A DNA stretch of 64,000 nucleotides from an uncultured Eubacteriales bacterium (lineage in GTDB: Bacteria; Bacillota; Clostridia; Oscillospirales; Oscillospiraceae), in the NCBI GenBank assembly GCA_900079765.1, contig LT599017.1, positions 2,449,766-2,513,765 on the forward strand, written 5' to 3'. Both the position numbers and the translations under genes were made by a program. A model generated the notes under the pieces. It was not told the DNA's origin. It searched no databases and worked only from the letters and a program-made list of their open reading frames with translations. This document shows positions 17,911 to 27,796 of this stretch, piece after piece (position 1 is the first letter of the stretch; each line of letters opens with the position of its first letter).

Positions 17911-17941
17911 ATCATACACCGTCCATAGATGGACGGGTCAA
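17911..17941 (-). promoter_or_regulatory. MerR-type promoter with 19-base spacer and palindromic operator
   Basis: On the minus strand TTGACC (17941-17936) and TATGAT (17916-17911) are 19 bases apart, two more than optimal for sigmaA. The spacer is filled by the perfect dyad CCGTCCAT-AG-ATGGACGG (17919-17936). This over-long, dyad-filled spacer is the hallmark of promoters activated by MerR proteins through DNA distortion. The promoter drives the zinc-ribbon/surface-protein operon; the divergent merR-type gene starts 31 bases away. Confidence 0.88.
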
Positions 17942-17971
17942 TAGGCTTTGGGAAATTTCTTGGAGGAATTT

Positions 17972-18790
17972 ATGAAAAAATGCGAAGGCTTGTTTCAAAT
18001 CGGGGAGGTGGCGGCGCTGTGCGGCATTACCCGCAAAATGATACTCAATTATGAGGATTTAGGGCTGCTTACCCCCACGACGGCGGACGTTTCCTCCGGC
18101 TACCGTTACTATGATATCCAAGCGATTTCACGGGTGCAGACCATATTGGATTTGCGTCAGGTAGGGATGTCTCTTTCCGAAATCAGGCAATATCTGAACG
18201 GCGGGCTTTCTGCGGAGAGCCGGATAGCCGCTCTTGAGGAGCAGCGGCGGCAGCTTGATTTCATGCTTGCGGAGATGAAAGCCCGTGCTGTAAAATCCGG
18301 CGAGTATGCCATTGAGGAAATCCTTCTGCCGGAAACGGTCTGCCTTTGCACAGACTATGTTGCCGCTGATATTGCGGACGGGCTGAGCGCCTATATTGCC
18401 GCTTATGAGGAATGTATAACCCGAAAGATTCCCTTTGCCGCCGCTTCCTATCATTTCTGCGAATTTCCGGGGGACGTTTGCTCGGAAGCTTTCTTTCAGA
18501 CAGAGAATATTCCCATGCGCATCTGCATCTCCGTGGATAAGAAAAAAGCGCCCTCCGATGCGGTGGTTTATCCCGCATGCAGGGCGCTTTCACTGGTTTA
18601 CCGAGGGACTTATGAAAACAGCATTTCTGCTTATGAACGGCTGCAAAAATACATTCGGGAGCATGAAATACAAGGGTATGGCTATCCCCGTGAGATGTAT
18701 GTGCAGGGAGATTTTGACGCGGATTCGGAAGAAAATCTGGTGCGGATCGCAGTGCCGGTTATGTCGGAGAAAAGCGGTGATTTTCTGTAA
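17972..18790 (+). CDS. MerR-family regulator with GyrI-like ligand domain (BmrR-like)
   Basis: This 272-residue activator has an N-terminal winged helix with FQIGEVAALCGITRKMILNYEDLGLLTP and a SSGYRYYD wing, then a long dimerisation helix (about 75-112). The C-terminal domain of about 150 residues has the GyrI/BmrR effector-binding pattern, ending in YPREMYVQGDFDAD. BmrR-type proteins bind hydrophobic or cationic ligands there. ATG 17972 follows GGAGG at five bases. It is divergent from the zinc-ribbon/surface-protein operon and shares its control region, so that operon is the obvious target. The ligand is unknown. Confidence 0.92.
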   Translation: MKKCEGLFQIGEVAALCGITRKMILNYEDLGLLTPTTADVSSGYRYYDIQAISRVQTILDLRQVGMSLSEIRQYLNGGLSAESRIAALEEQRRQLDFMLAEMKARAVKSGEYAIEEILLPETVCLCTDYVAADIADGLSAYIAAYEECITRKIPFAAASYHFCEFPGDVCSEAFFQTENIPMRICISVDKKKAPSDAVVYPACRALSLVYRGTYENSISAYERLQKYIREHEIQGYGYPREMYVQGDFDADSEENLVRIAVPVMSEKSGDFL

Positions 18791-18883
18791 TACTCTTTAC
18801 ATTTTTTGATTCTTACAGTAAAATAAAATCATATCTTTGAACCTTGACAAATGAACATGATATCCCGCAATGCAACGTGAGCA

Positions 18884-19132
18884 TTGGGCGAGCGACGAGC
18901 CGAAGGACGCGGACGGATTTTAATATCCGGCGATACACCTTGCGGCTGTTACTGCTGTGTGGTGCAGCGGAATTGCAACGACCCCAATGATGATTATGAT
19001 ACTTCTGCCGTGGCGGCAGGCCTGAAAGATGGCAATATGCATCACCCTGATTTGCGAAAGAATCGGGGGCGGCTGTTATGGGATTTGCATAACCGGCAAA
19101 TCGGCATTGTGGACTGGAAAACCTTTTTATGA
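18884..19132 (+). other. Orphan open frame in the element's intergenic region
   Basis: An 82-codon frame beginning with TTG. No Shine-Dalgarno is apparent and the first 20 codons are arginine-rich and unconvincing. The latter part (VVQRNCNDPNDDYDTSAVAAGL, then RLLWDLHNRQIGIVDWKTFL) looks protein-like, so this may be the end of a decayed gene. I do not recognise it. The remainder of 18791-19509 holds a terminator and an oriT-like region. Confidence 0.3.
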
Positions 19133-19227
19133 CGCTTTTATTATTTTATGAATGTCTAATTTTAAAAAGAAACAGCCGGTTCCAAGGGGATATTGTGTTC
19201 ATTTGCAAAATAGAATTGTGACCGAGT

Positions 19228-19255
19228 AGCTCTGTGTGATTTTTCGCACAGAGCT
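19228..19255 (+). terminator. Hairpin terminator upstream of the mobilisation region
   Basis: AGCTCTGTGTG pairs with CGCACAGAGCT (one G-U pair) around a six-base T-rich loop and is followed by ATTTTTGTG. It would insulate the mob genes from rightward transcription. Confidence 0.7.
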
Positions 19256-19271
19256 ATTTTTGTGTCCATTT

Positions 19272-19392
19272 GAGGGTAAGAGTGCAAAACTGCCTATATA
19301 GGGTATTTTGCACTCTTGCCCTCTTTTCTTTTGGCGGAGAGCGTCAGACAACGGGAATAGCTTCACACCCGAAGGGTGTGGCAAGCGTCCTA
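19272..19392 (+). other. Candidate origin of transfer (oriT)
   Basis: Upstream of mobC lie two nested symmetry elements. The first is an 18-base inverted repeat with one mismatch (19272-19289 and 19306-19323, arm GAGGGTAAGAGTGCAAAA). The second is a tight hairpin CACACCC-GAA-GGGTGTG (19364-19380) followed by GCAAGCGTCC. An inverted repeat followed closely by a nick sequence, next to relaxase genes, is the standard oriT layout. The nick site cannot be assigned by eye. Confidence 0.55.
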
Positions 19393-19509
19393 TCTGTCGG
19401 ACATCCGTCCTCACCCCTAATGGTGCGCAGATAGTTTTCCTGCTCCGCAGAGGTGGAAAGCGCAAATGCGTTTGCACCCTTGGAACTCAATTCGGAAAGG
19501 AGTGCTTCC

Positions 19510-19839
19510 ATGAACAGAACCCACAAAATTACCTTTCGGGTATCAGACTATGAACATAAGCTCATTCAGTCTAAAGTTAAAAAGTCAGGTACCCGAATGT
19601 CCGATTTCTGCCGTTATGCCGTGCTGGGAAAGGAAGTCCGCACCGTCAAGGGACTGGACAAATGCAGCTATGAGCTGAATAAAATCGGCAATAACCTTAA
19701 CCAACTCACGGTACTTTGCCATCAGAGGGCGGTACAGAATCCAAACCTCGAAGCAATACAGATGCAGCTTTCTGATGTGCTGGAACGTATTTACGCAGCT
19801 TTGGGAGGTGATGACGATGGCGATAGTCAAGCCGATTAA
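19510..19839 (+). CDS. mobC: MobC-type relaxosome accessory protein
   Basis: This 109-residue protein helps the relaxase bind and open oriT. The N-terminal half is a ribbon-helix-helix-like region (THKITFRVSDYEHKLIQSKVKKSGTR, cut here for length, then MSDFCRYAVLG). The C-terminal half has the MobC signature YELNKIGNNLNQLTVLCHQ. ATG 19510 follows AAAGGAG. Its end overlaps the relaxase start by 23 bases, implying translational coupling. Confidence 0.9.
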   Translation: MNRTHKITFRVSDYEHKLIQSKVKKSGTRMSDFCRYAVLGKEVRTVKGLDKCSYELNKIGNNLNQLTVLCHQRAVQNPNLEAIQMQLSDVLERIYAALGGDDDGDSQAD

Positions 19840-20950
19840 AGTGCGTGTCGGAAACCTTGCGGGACTGCGGGCGGTGCTGGACTATATCAAGGATGACCGC
19901 AAGACCCAAAACGGGGCTTTGGTCTATTTTAAGGACTTGCTAAAAGGCAAGGAATACCAGCAGATGGTTATCACCAAATGTGCCTTTCACAAGGACACAG
20001 GACGGCAGTATGCCCACTTTGTCCAGAGCTTTGACCCAAGAGATAACGTAACGCCTGAACTGGCATACAAAATCGGTCAGGAGTTTATCAAGCGGTATGA
20101 ACGCTTTCAGGGCTTTCAAGTAGTGATGACGGTGCATACCAACGAACAGCATATGCACATACATTATATCGTCAATTCCGTTAGCCATGAAAACGGCTGT
20201 AAATGGCAGTCCAGTCCGGAGGATTTGAAACGTATGCGTTCCCTTTCCGATGAACTTTGTTTAGAGTATGGCTTGTCCGTTATTGAGCATGGCAGAAAGG
20301 GACACCGTTCCTATGGGGAGTATACTCAAACGGCAAGCTGGAAACGGCAGCTGGCACAAGACATTGCAAGTAGCCTTGCTCTTAGTCATAGCCGTGCAGA
20401 CTTCATGCACCGTATGGCAAGCCTTGGAATCGATGCGGATGTGGGTAAAAAAAGTGTTTTATTTACCATTCCTGCTGGTGTATACGGCTTGCAATCCGAA
20501 CGTAAATGTTCCAACTGGAAATTGATGTCTTACGGAGATTTTACCACTGAAAATATGCGTAACACATGGAACTGCAATGCTGGGCTTGCAAGAATTGGGC
20601 GCAGTGATATGCAGTTTTTACAGGAGGTTTTATTGGAACTGGGGCAGCTAGATTGCCCGGATACCCCCGACCGCTATCAGGATATGTATTTTCGGGATAT
20701 TCCCTTTGACGGCATGACGAAGCAGGAAATCGAGATTGCCCTCTCCCGCAAGGCACTGGATACCATGCTGGAAAAAGCACGGCAGGCACACGAAAGAGCA
20801 CAGGCAGAGAGCCAGCAGGCGGGACTGCTTTTAGCCACCATAGCCGATACCTTTGCCGAGGTTCTGCGCTGGCAGGAGGAGCAACCGCAGAATATACCCT
20901 ATTCCGATTATTACACCGAATATGAGGAGGAAAATGAATATGAACTGTAA
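19817..20950 (+). CDS. mobA: MobA/VirD2-family relaxase
   Basis: This 377-residue DNA-nicking transesterase starts transfer of the element. The N-terminal catalytic part shows a candidate nicking Tyr23 in VLDYIKDDRKT. YAHFVQSFDP follows as motif II and HMHIHYIVNSV as the metal-binding three-histidine motif III (His112, 114 and 116). The rest is a helical C-terminal region with glutamine- and glutamate-rich helices. It is short for the family, which often carries an extra primase or coiled-coil domain. ATG 19817 follows GGGAGGTGA. It is co-transcribed with mobC and the small gene downstream. Confidence 0.92.
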   Translation: MAIVKPIKVRVGNLAGLRAVLDYIKDDRKTQNGALVYFKDLLKGKEYQQMVITKCAFHKDTGRQYAHFVQSFDPRDNVTPELAYKIGQEFIKRYERFQGFQVVMTVHTNEQHMHIHYIVNSVSHENGCKWQSSPEDLKRMRSLSDELCLEYGLSVIEHGRKGHRSYGEYTQTASWKRQLAQDIASSLALSHSRADFMHRMASLGIDADVGKKSVLFTIPAGVYGLQSERKCSNWKLMSYGDFTTENMRNTWNCNAGLARIGRSDMQFLQEVLLELGQLDCPDTPDRYQDMYFRDIPFDGMTKQEIEIALSRKALDTMLEKARQAHERAQAESQQAGLLLATIADTFAEVLRWQEEQPQNIPYSDYYTEYEEENEYEL

Positions 20951-21173
20951 CCACATCAAGCTGTTTTTTCAAAAACTGCGTCGTTTGTTCGAGAGTAAAA
21001 AAGGTACATGGGAACAGGAAGAGCCGGGCAAGCGTCCGGCTCTTTGCTATATCATCGGCGGTGTCAAATACCTCGTAAACGCTTATTTCAAAGAGAATTC
21101 CACGTTGTCCGCAGAGGATAAAATTACCCGTCTGATTGAGCGTGATATCGAGCGTAGCGAAAATAAAGAATAA
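20940..21173 (+). CDS. TnpW-like small transposon protein
   Basis: A 77-residue basic protein with the core RPALCYIIGGVKYLVNAYF followed by LSAEDKITRLIERDIE, which resembles the C-terminal region of TnpW proteins of Tn4451-type elements (Y-x-I-G-G-x-x-Y-x-V then a helix). ATG 20940 lies nine bases after GAGGAGG; an ATG two codons earlier is possible. It overlaps the relaxase end by 11 bases. Role not established; excision regulation is often suggested for such small proteins. Confidence 0.65.
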   Translation: MNCNHIKLFFQKLRRLFESKKGTWEQEEPGKRPALCYIIGGVKYLVNAYFKENSTLSAEDKITRLIERDIERSENKE

Positions 21174-21188
21174 AATGTCTGGACGCGC

Positions 21189-22873
<1,685 letters not shown>

Positions 22874-22885
22874 GGCAAGAGAAAA

Positions 22886-22910
22886 GCCGTAGGACTTGAT
22901 ATCCTACGGC
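22886..22910 (+). terminator. Hairpin after the recombinase gene
   Basis: GCCGTAGGA and TCCTACGGC form a perfect nine-base stem with a seven-base loop, 13 bases after the stop. Only a weak T-run follows (AAATCTT). Confidence 0.6.
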
Positions 22911-22926
22911 AAATCTTAAAAACTGA

Positions 22927-22969
22927 AAACATCCTTATTGACACGGGGCAAAAGCCCTCGGTCTTTTTA
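22927..22969 (-). repeat. Right terminal inverted repeat of the mobilisable element
   Basis: Read inward on the minus strand: TAAAAAGACCGAGGGC (22969-22954), 13 unmatched bases, CAATAAGGATGTTT (22940-22927). Mirror image of 8556-8598. Confidence 0.88.
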
Positions 22970-22970
22970 C

Positions 22971-23759
22971 TTATATCTCCCGCTCGGCGCTGGGCTGCCG
23001 GGCAAAGCCTTTTTGGCTGCTGTACCAGGTGAAGGTATAGTCCACCACGTCGGAGAGGTAGAGAATCTTCGCATATTTGATAGCCGCGCCGTCCTGGTCG
23101 ATGGCCGTCATGTGAATCAGGAGCTGAGGGTCTCGCAACTTCAGCTCCAAAAGCTCCATCTCCTGCGTCGTGGGAATAACGGGCTCCAGGCGGTGGTTGG
23201 AGTACATAATGCTGATGCCATACTCCGTAGTCATAATTCTGGCCAGGGATTCATGGATGAGGCGCTGAGGATCCAGCCCCTCCAGCCGCTTTGCCGGAAA
23301 ATAAAGACTCTCCAACGCGAGTGGAAAAGTGTCAGCATAACGGATTCGTTCAATAAAAAAGATCTCGGCACCGGGAGAGCAGCGCAGTTCGTTGGAAATG
23401 GTTAGCGGGCACGGAAAATGCTCTACCCTCAGAATCCGGGAGGAGGGACGGTAGCCGTTGTCCTCAATGATATTGAAAAGACTGCGGACACTCGTGCGGG
23501 AGTGGTGCACGCCCAGGCGCATTGCGTAGTGACCCTTGTTGGGGCGATGCTCAATGGTCCCATCGGTCACCAGCTCCTGCAACGCCTTACGTACAGTGCT
23601 GCGGCTCACCTGCAAAGTGTCGATAAGCATGCTCTCGGTTGGAATCCTGTCACCCGGGCGCAGATGGCCCTCTGAAATATTTTGTTTGATGTAGTTCATC
23701 ACCTGATAATATCTTGGGGTTGAATTATCCAGAGTTGTCACCCTCCCTCTGCAGGACAT
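22971..23759 (-). CDS. GntR/HutC-family regulator with UTRA domain
   Basis: This 262-residue regulator has an N-terminal winged helix (RYYQVMNYIKQNISEGHLRPG, DRIPTESMLIDTLQVSRSTV) and a wing TIEHRPNKGHY. A UTRA ligand-binding domain follows (about 90-250) that usually senses phosphorylated sugars. It is last in the sugar operon but also has its own promoter. The start is uncertain: ATG 23759 lacks a Shine-Dalgarno, and AGAGGGAGG lies just inside the frame. The stop codon touches the transposon's right end, so the gene appears intact. Likely the local repressor of the PTS operon. Confidence 0.88.
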   Translation of the reverse strand: MSCRGRVTTLDNSTPRYYQVMNYIKQNISEGHLRPGDRIPTESMLIDTLQVSRSTVRKALQELVTDGTIEHRPNKGHYAMRLGVHHSRTSVRSLFNIIEDNGYRPSSRILRVEHFPCPLTISNELRCSPGAEIFFIERIRYADTFPLALESLYFPAKRLEGLDPQRLIHESLARIMTTEYGISIMYSNHRLEPVIPTTQEMELLELKLRDPQLLIHMTAIDQDGAAIKYAKILYLSDVVDYTFTWYSSQKGFARQPSAEREI

Positions 23760-23788
23760 TCAGCAGGGTACTATTGTGCTTATTTTTT

Positions 23789-23817
23789 AGTATAACACAA
23801 GAAATATCGTCTGTAAA
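23789..23817 (-). promoter_or_regulatory. sigmaA-type promoter for the GntR gene
   Basis: Minus strand TTTACA (23817-23812) and TATACT (23794-23789), 17 bases apart. Gives the regulator its own transcript in addition to operon read-through. Confidence 0.6.
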
Positions 23818-23848
23818 TTGCTATATGGTGCATTTAACTAAAAGCGGC

Positions 23849-24052
23849 TCAGTGCGGACGCTCTTCCCCGGGATTCCGGCGCAGGGTGATCCAAACGCCC
23901 AGGAAAAGTCCGAGGAGAAAACCCGAGACGGTGCAGATTGTCTCAGCGCCTGTGAGCTGCCCTACGAAATATCCGGCGATGCCGCCAACACACATGCCGA
24001 CTTCCACCGGAGAAATTCTCTTCCCCTTGCTCTGCCGTGACCGGAGATCCAT
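23849..24052 (-). CDS. Small glycine-rich membrane protein
   Basis: A 67-residue protein with a charged N-terminus (RSRQSKGKR) and two hydrophobic segments packed with glycines (VGMCVGGIAGYFVGQ and VSGFLLGLFLGVWI), like glycine-zipper proteins. It lies 32 bases after the epimerase gene in the same direction. No family recognised. It could be real because of its position and composition, but the ribosome-binding site is weak. Confidence 0.5.
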   Translation of the reverse strand: MDLRSRQSKGKRISPVEVGMCVGGIAGYFVGQLTGAETICTVSGFLLGLFLGVWITLRRNPGEERPH

Positions 24053-24084
24053 ATCGACCCACTTCCTTCCCGTTAATCGAGCTG

Positions 24085-24744
24085 CTAAAGGGCGCGCAGC
24101 TCTTTAAATATAGTCTCGTAGCTTTTGCTCTCCCATTTAGGGCCAAAGAGACAGCCGGTTCCCATGGAAAAACCATCCACACCGATTTTCCAACACTTTG
24201 AGATGATATCCGGTGTAATGGCACCGTCTACGAATAGCTTGAACGGATGCTCTTTTTTCGCGTTGATCAGCTTTTCAAGGGTCTCCCACGCCTCGTCCAT
24301 AAAGTCGCGGCCTGGAGAGACAGGGTTGGCGGTGTTTACCATCACGTAGTCCACCAGGGGCAGCAGTCCGCTCAACGCCTCCACCGAAGCGCCCCAGCCC
24401 ACTGCCAGGCCGGGCGCTCTCCCGCACTGACGGATATAATAGAGGGCATTGGCAATAAACCGCTCAGACTCCGGAAACACATAGATGATATCGGCCCCCT
24501 CCCTGACGAAGGCATCGATATGCCGCATGGGATTCATCATATAGAGATGCACGTCCACAGGTTTTTTGGTATTCCGGCGGACGCTCTGCAAATCGCGCAG
24601 CCCCATAGAGAGCCGGTCGGTGAGCACTCCGTCGCAGATGTCCAGGTGGAACATGTCCGCCCCCGCGGCATCCAGCCGAACCACCTCGTCACGAAGGCAG
24701 TCAAAGTTGGCACAGTTGAGACTAGGTGCGAGAATCTTTTCCAT
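24085..24744 (-). CDS. Ribulose-phosphate 3-epimerase family protein
   Basis: This 219-residue TIM-barrel epimerase interconverts ketopentose (or allulose-type) phosphates at C3. Visible are LAPSLNCANF at strand 1, MFHLDICDG with the metal-binding His/Asp, VDVHLYMMNP with the second His, and FVDGAITPD carrying the Asp. The usual MTVNPG segment is altered to VMVNTANPV, and the C-terminal phosphate site is SMGTGCLFG. These changes suggest an AlsE-like or other sugar-phosphate substrate rather than the housekeeping enzyme. It sits in the PTS operon, 89 bases after the EIIC-EIID gene. Confidence 0.88.
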   Translation of the reverse strand: MEKILAPSLNCANFDCLRDEVVRLDAAGADMFHLDICDGVLTDRLSMGLRDLQSVRRNTKKPVDVHLYMMNPMRHIDAFVREGADIIYVFPESERFIANALYYIRQCGRAPGLAVGWGASVEALSGLLPLVDYVMVNTANPVSPGRDFMDEAWETLEKLINAKKEHPFKLFVDGAITPDIISKCWKIGVDGFSMGTGCLFGPKWESKSYETIFKELRAL

Positions 24745-24832
24745 TTAAAGTCTCCTTCTATCATTCAGTATCCCTCCCGGGGAGAGCGTAGGGCAGGCAC
24801 TCCCCCCGGGAGAATGGATGGATACCCGAAAA

Positions 24833-26434
24833 TCAGAGGATCCCGAAGAACGCGCCCACAAGGCAGGCCACGAACACGATAAGGATAAGTTTCATGTAGT
24901 TGCCACCCTTACGCAGGAAAGCGTAAGCGCCCATAACGATGGCGAAGGGAATCAAGCCGGGAAGAATAGAGTTCAGGCGGTCCTGCAGGACGAAGGTGCC
25001 GGTGGAGAGTTCCAGAACCAGCGGAGTAGTCAGCGTTGTGTATTTTGCGCACATGGCGCCGATCATGAACATACCCAGGACGCCCGCGCCGGTCATGATT
25101 TTTTCCAGCCATCCGCCGCGCAGGATCTGGGTGAGGGCGGAGCGGCCCTTCTGATAGCCAAGACGGAAGGTGATCGTGCCCAGTACCACGGCGTAGATGC
25201 GCACCACAGGCTCCATCAGGACACCGATAAAGCTGCCGGACATACCGAAGGGCAGGAACAGGGAGCGGATAATGGGAGCCACGGTGGCCCAGTTGAAACT
25301 GTCACCGAACCCGGCAAAGGGCCCCATAAGACCGACCTTGACGGCGGAGATATCGCTGCCGCTGATGGGCGCACCCGCGCACTTCTGCTCTTCCATCGCC
25401 AGAGCAGCTCCCATAATGCAGTTGCCCCAGGTCATCTCAGAGATATACGGCTGCACATGGCGAGTCAGGGCATCCTTCAGGCCGTCAACATCGTTCTTAT
25501 AAATTTCCTTGAGAGCGGGAGTCAGTGCGTAGCAGAGGCTGGGGCCAAACTGAGACTGCATGTTGTTGGAGAATCGGTGCAGGAACAGGATGCGGATGGC
25601 CGTCTTGACCTGCATGGACTTGCTCAGCGCGCCCTCGTGCTCAAGCGCGTTTACAGCGGAGGCGGTCTCCGGCTGCTCGGCCGGCTCCAGCCCCGCGGGG
25701 AAGGCCAGATAGACATAGATAATGGCAATGCACACAGCGAAGATACAGATTACCAGGACGGAGGTCATGCCGGTAGCCGCGTAGATAAAGAAGCCTATGA
25801 TAAAGAAGGGAAGCATTTTGGTACGACCGATCAGCGTGGCGCAGAGGACCATGCCGATGCCGGGAAGAACCTTGCCTACATCGGCAAAGCCCGTCATAAC
25901 CCAGGCAGGGATACTCTGCAGGACGCTCTCGGCGCCCTTACCCAGGGCGTAGAGAACTACTGTAACGACCGGGACGCGGACCAGGAACCCGAATGCGATA
26001 GGGCCTAGCACGGAATAGAGGAAGATGCCCTTGGTATCGCCCGCCTCAGCAGCATTCCAGACAGGCTTGTTCCAGAACGCGTTGACCGAGCGGCGGATAT
26101 TATCCAGGAAGGTGCCAAGCACGGCGAAGGGGATAGCAAACGCCACGGCGGCTTCTGCGGAAAGGTTCATGGAGAAAGCCAGCGGGATGGCGATGCAGCA
26201 GGCCAGCGACGCGTCGCTGCCCAGGTTACCGCCGGCTGCGACCGTGGTGAGATACATGGAGTTGATGGTCGCGCCGATAATAATACCGGTGGTTACGTCA
26301 CCGAAGAAGAGGCCGAAGACAAAGCCGATAAAGGTGCAGTTGGTGACGATATTGCCAATCATGCCAATGTCCCACCAGGAGAACCAATAATAACAAGCCG
26401 CGAGGAAGCATACGCCTAGTGTCAACTGAGTCAA
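24833..26434 (-). CDS. Fused PTS mannose-family EIIC-EIID permease
   Basis: A 533-residue membrane component of a mannose/fructose/sorbose-type PTS in which EIIC and EIID are one chain. Residues about 1-245 are EIIC (GLFFGDVTTGIIIGATINSMYL, shortened, with many membrane helices). About 270-533 is EIID, recognisable from FLHRFSNNMQSQFGPSLCYAL, TPALKEIY, the FNT-like helix and GPFAGFGDSFNWATVAPI. The two are separate genes in most operons. The start is TTG 26434, seven bases after GGGAGGG. The substrate cannot be read from sequence. EIIB lies 52 bases upstream. Confidence 0.92.
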   Translation of the reverse strand: MTQLTLGVCFLAACYYWFSWWDIGMIGNIVTNCTFIGFVFGLFFGDVTTGIIIGATINSMYLTTVAAGGNLGSDASLACCIAIPLAFSMNLSAEAAVAFAIPFAVLGTFLDNIRRSVNAFWNKPVWNAAEAGDTKGIFLYSVLGPIAFGFLVRVPVVTVVLYALGKGAESVLQSIPAWVMTGFADVGKVLPGIGMVLCATLIGRTKMLPFFIIGFFIYAATGMTSVLVICIFAVCIAIIYVYLAFPAGLEPAEQPETASAVNALEHEGALSKSMQVKTAIRILFLHRFSNNMQSQFGPSLCYALTPALKEIYKNDVDGLKDALTRHVQPYISEMTWGNCIMGAALAMEEQKCAGAPISGSDISAVKVGLMGPFAGFGDSFNWATVAPIIRSLFLPFGMSGSFIGVLMEPVVRIYAVVLGTITFRLGYQKGRSALTQILRGGWLEKIMTGAGVLGMFMIGAMCAKYTTLTTPLVLELSTGTFVLQDRLNSILPGLIPFAIVMGAYAFLRKGGNYMKLILIVFVACLVGAFFGIL

Positions 26435-26486
26435 ACCAATACCCTCCCTTATAATTTTCGGATCTTTTCAATGTGCATGGCAGCGG

Positions 26487-26984
26487 TTACTTACGCATTT
26501 TTCTCTCGACTGCGTCCAACGTCACACGCTTATCATCCGGCGTGGGATGAAAATAGACCTCTACGTCTTCCCGTCCAAGAGCCAGAAGCGTGTCCAGCTC
26601 CGGGTCGCTGAGATGGACGGTGTTGTTGGCGTGCCGCCGCTCCGGCGACTTGGGGACCTGGCCAATGTTCAGGGACTTATACTTCACGCCCTTATCAAAA
26701 GTCAGCTTTGCGGTTTCGATGTTTTGGAAGATAATAATGGTCTTCTTGGAACCAAACTGGTTCTTGTTCCACTCCTCCACCGCCTTTTCCAACGTGTAAC
26801 AGACAATTTTGGCACCGGCGGGCCCGGCCAGGGTCAGCAGCTCCACCATAAAAGCGTCGTTGGCCGTGGGGTCGTCGATAACCACGATCTGGTCGGCGCT
26901 GAGGGTGCGGGTCCAGCGTGCGGCCACCTGCCCGTGGACAAGGCGTGCGTCTACCCTCGTCATAACAATGCTCATCTTTTTCAT
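26487..26984 (-). CDS. PTS mannose-family EIIB
   Basis: This 165-residue cytoplasmic phosphotransfer protein has its phosphohistidine His17 in the signature TRVDARLVHGQV. The rest fits the family length (about 160), including VVIDDPTANDAFMVELL and LNIGQVPKSPERR. It passes phosphate from EIIA (encoded in the same operon) to the sugar carried by EIIC-EIID. It lies 13 bases after the SDR gene. Confidence 0.95.
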   Translation of the reverse strand: MKKMSIVMTRVDARLVHGQVAARWTRTLSADQIVVIDDPTANDAFMVELLTLAGPAGAKIVCYTLEKAVEEWNKNQFGSKKTIIIFQNIETAKLTFDKGVKYKSLNIGQVPKSPERRHANNTVHLSDPELDTLLALGREDVEVYFHPTPDDKRVTLDAVERKMRK

Positions 26985-26997
26985 TTCCTCCTTTCCA

Positions 26998-27771
26998 TTA
27001 AAATCCCAGTAATAGTCCGCCGGTCATGTCCACACAGGCGCCAACCGCCAACTCGCATTTTTCGCTGCTGAGAAACGCCACCATCGTTCCGATCTCCCAA
27101 GGCTCGCCGGGGCGTCCGATGGGCACCCTGCCCACCCGGCGGGCGAAGTCCTCCGGATTCCGTTCCAGCTGACGACGCATGGTGGAGGCCATTACAAAGC
27201 CGGGCATCACACCGTTGACCCGGATACCGTGCCCCGTGAGATCCACCGCCATAGCGTGGGTAAGGCCCAGCTCGCCAGCCTTGTTCGCCACGTAGCAGAC
27301 CCGGCCCTTGGTAGTGGAGCTTACGGAGGCCTTGGACAGGATGTTGACGATCCAGCCCTTTCGTTTCGCGGGGATAGCCCGGCGGGCAAACTCCCGGGAC
27401 ATGAGAAACTGGCCCGTCAGATTGTCGTTCAGGCAGCGGTTCCAGTCCTCCAAGGTGATCTCCCGGAAGTCGGCGGTGTGCCCCCGTCCGGCATTGTTGA
27501 CCAGGATATCCACTGTGCCAAAGGCACCCTCTGCCGCGTCGAAAATGTGCTTTGCCTCTTTCTCGGATCCCACATCGCCCTGAACGCAGACGATGCGCAC
27601 ACCGTATTTCTCCGCGAGCGCAGCTTTGAACGCCTCTGCCCCGGCCTGGTCGCTATGATAGTTTATGACCAGGTTCGCGCCCTCCTGGGCGTATATCTCG
27701 GAGATGCCGGAGCCTATGCCCTTGGCGCCTCCCGTAACAATCACGGTCTTATCCTTCAGTCCTAAATCCAT
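26998..27771 (-). CDS. Short-chain dehydrogenase/reductase (operon copy 1)
   Basis: A 257-residue classical SDR. The NAD(P) loop is TGGAKGIGSGI (about 14-24), NNAGRG follows strand 4, and the catalytic Ser lies in ILSKASVSS with YVANK giving Tyr-x3-Lys. The end GGLLLGF is shared exactly with the SDR encoded divergently at 30528; the two are the same length and largely identical, so they are sister genes. ATG 27771 follows GGGAGGG; the frame is open further upstream inside the preceding gene. It probably oxidises or reduces a sugar or polyol intermediate of the PTS substrate. Confidence 0.93.
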   Translation of the reverse strand: MDLGLKDKTVIVTGGAKGIGSGISEIYAQEGANLVINYHSDQAGAEAFKAALAEKYGVRIVCVQGDVGSEKEAKHIFDAAEGAFGTVDILVNNAGRGHTADFREITLEDWNRCLNDNLTGQFLMSREFARRAIPAKRKGWIVNILSKASVSSTTKGRVCYVANKAGELGLTHAMAVDLTGHGIRVNGVMPGFVMASTMRRQLERNPEDFARRVGRVPIGRPGEPWEIGTMVAFLSSEKCELAVGACVDMTGGLLLGF

Positions 27772-27796
27772 CGATATTCCCTCCCAGCTCCTGGGG

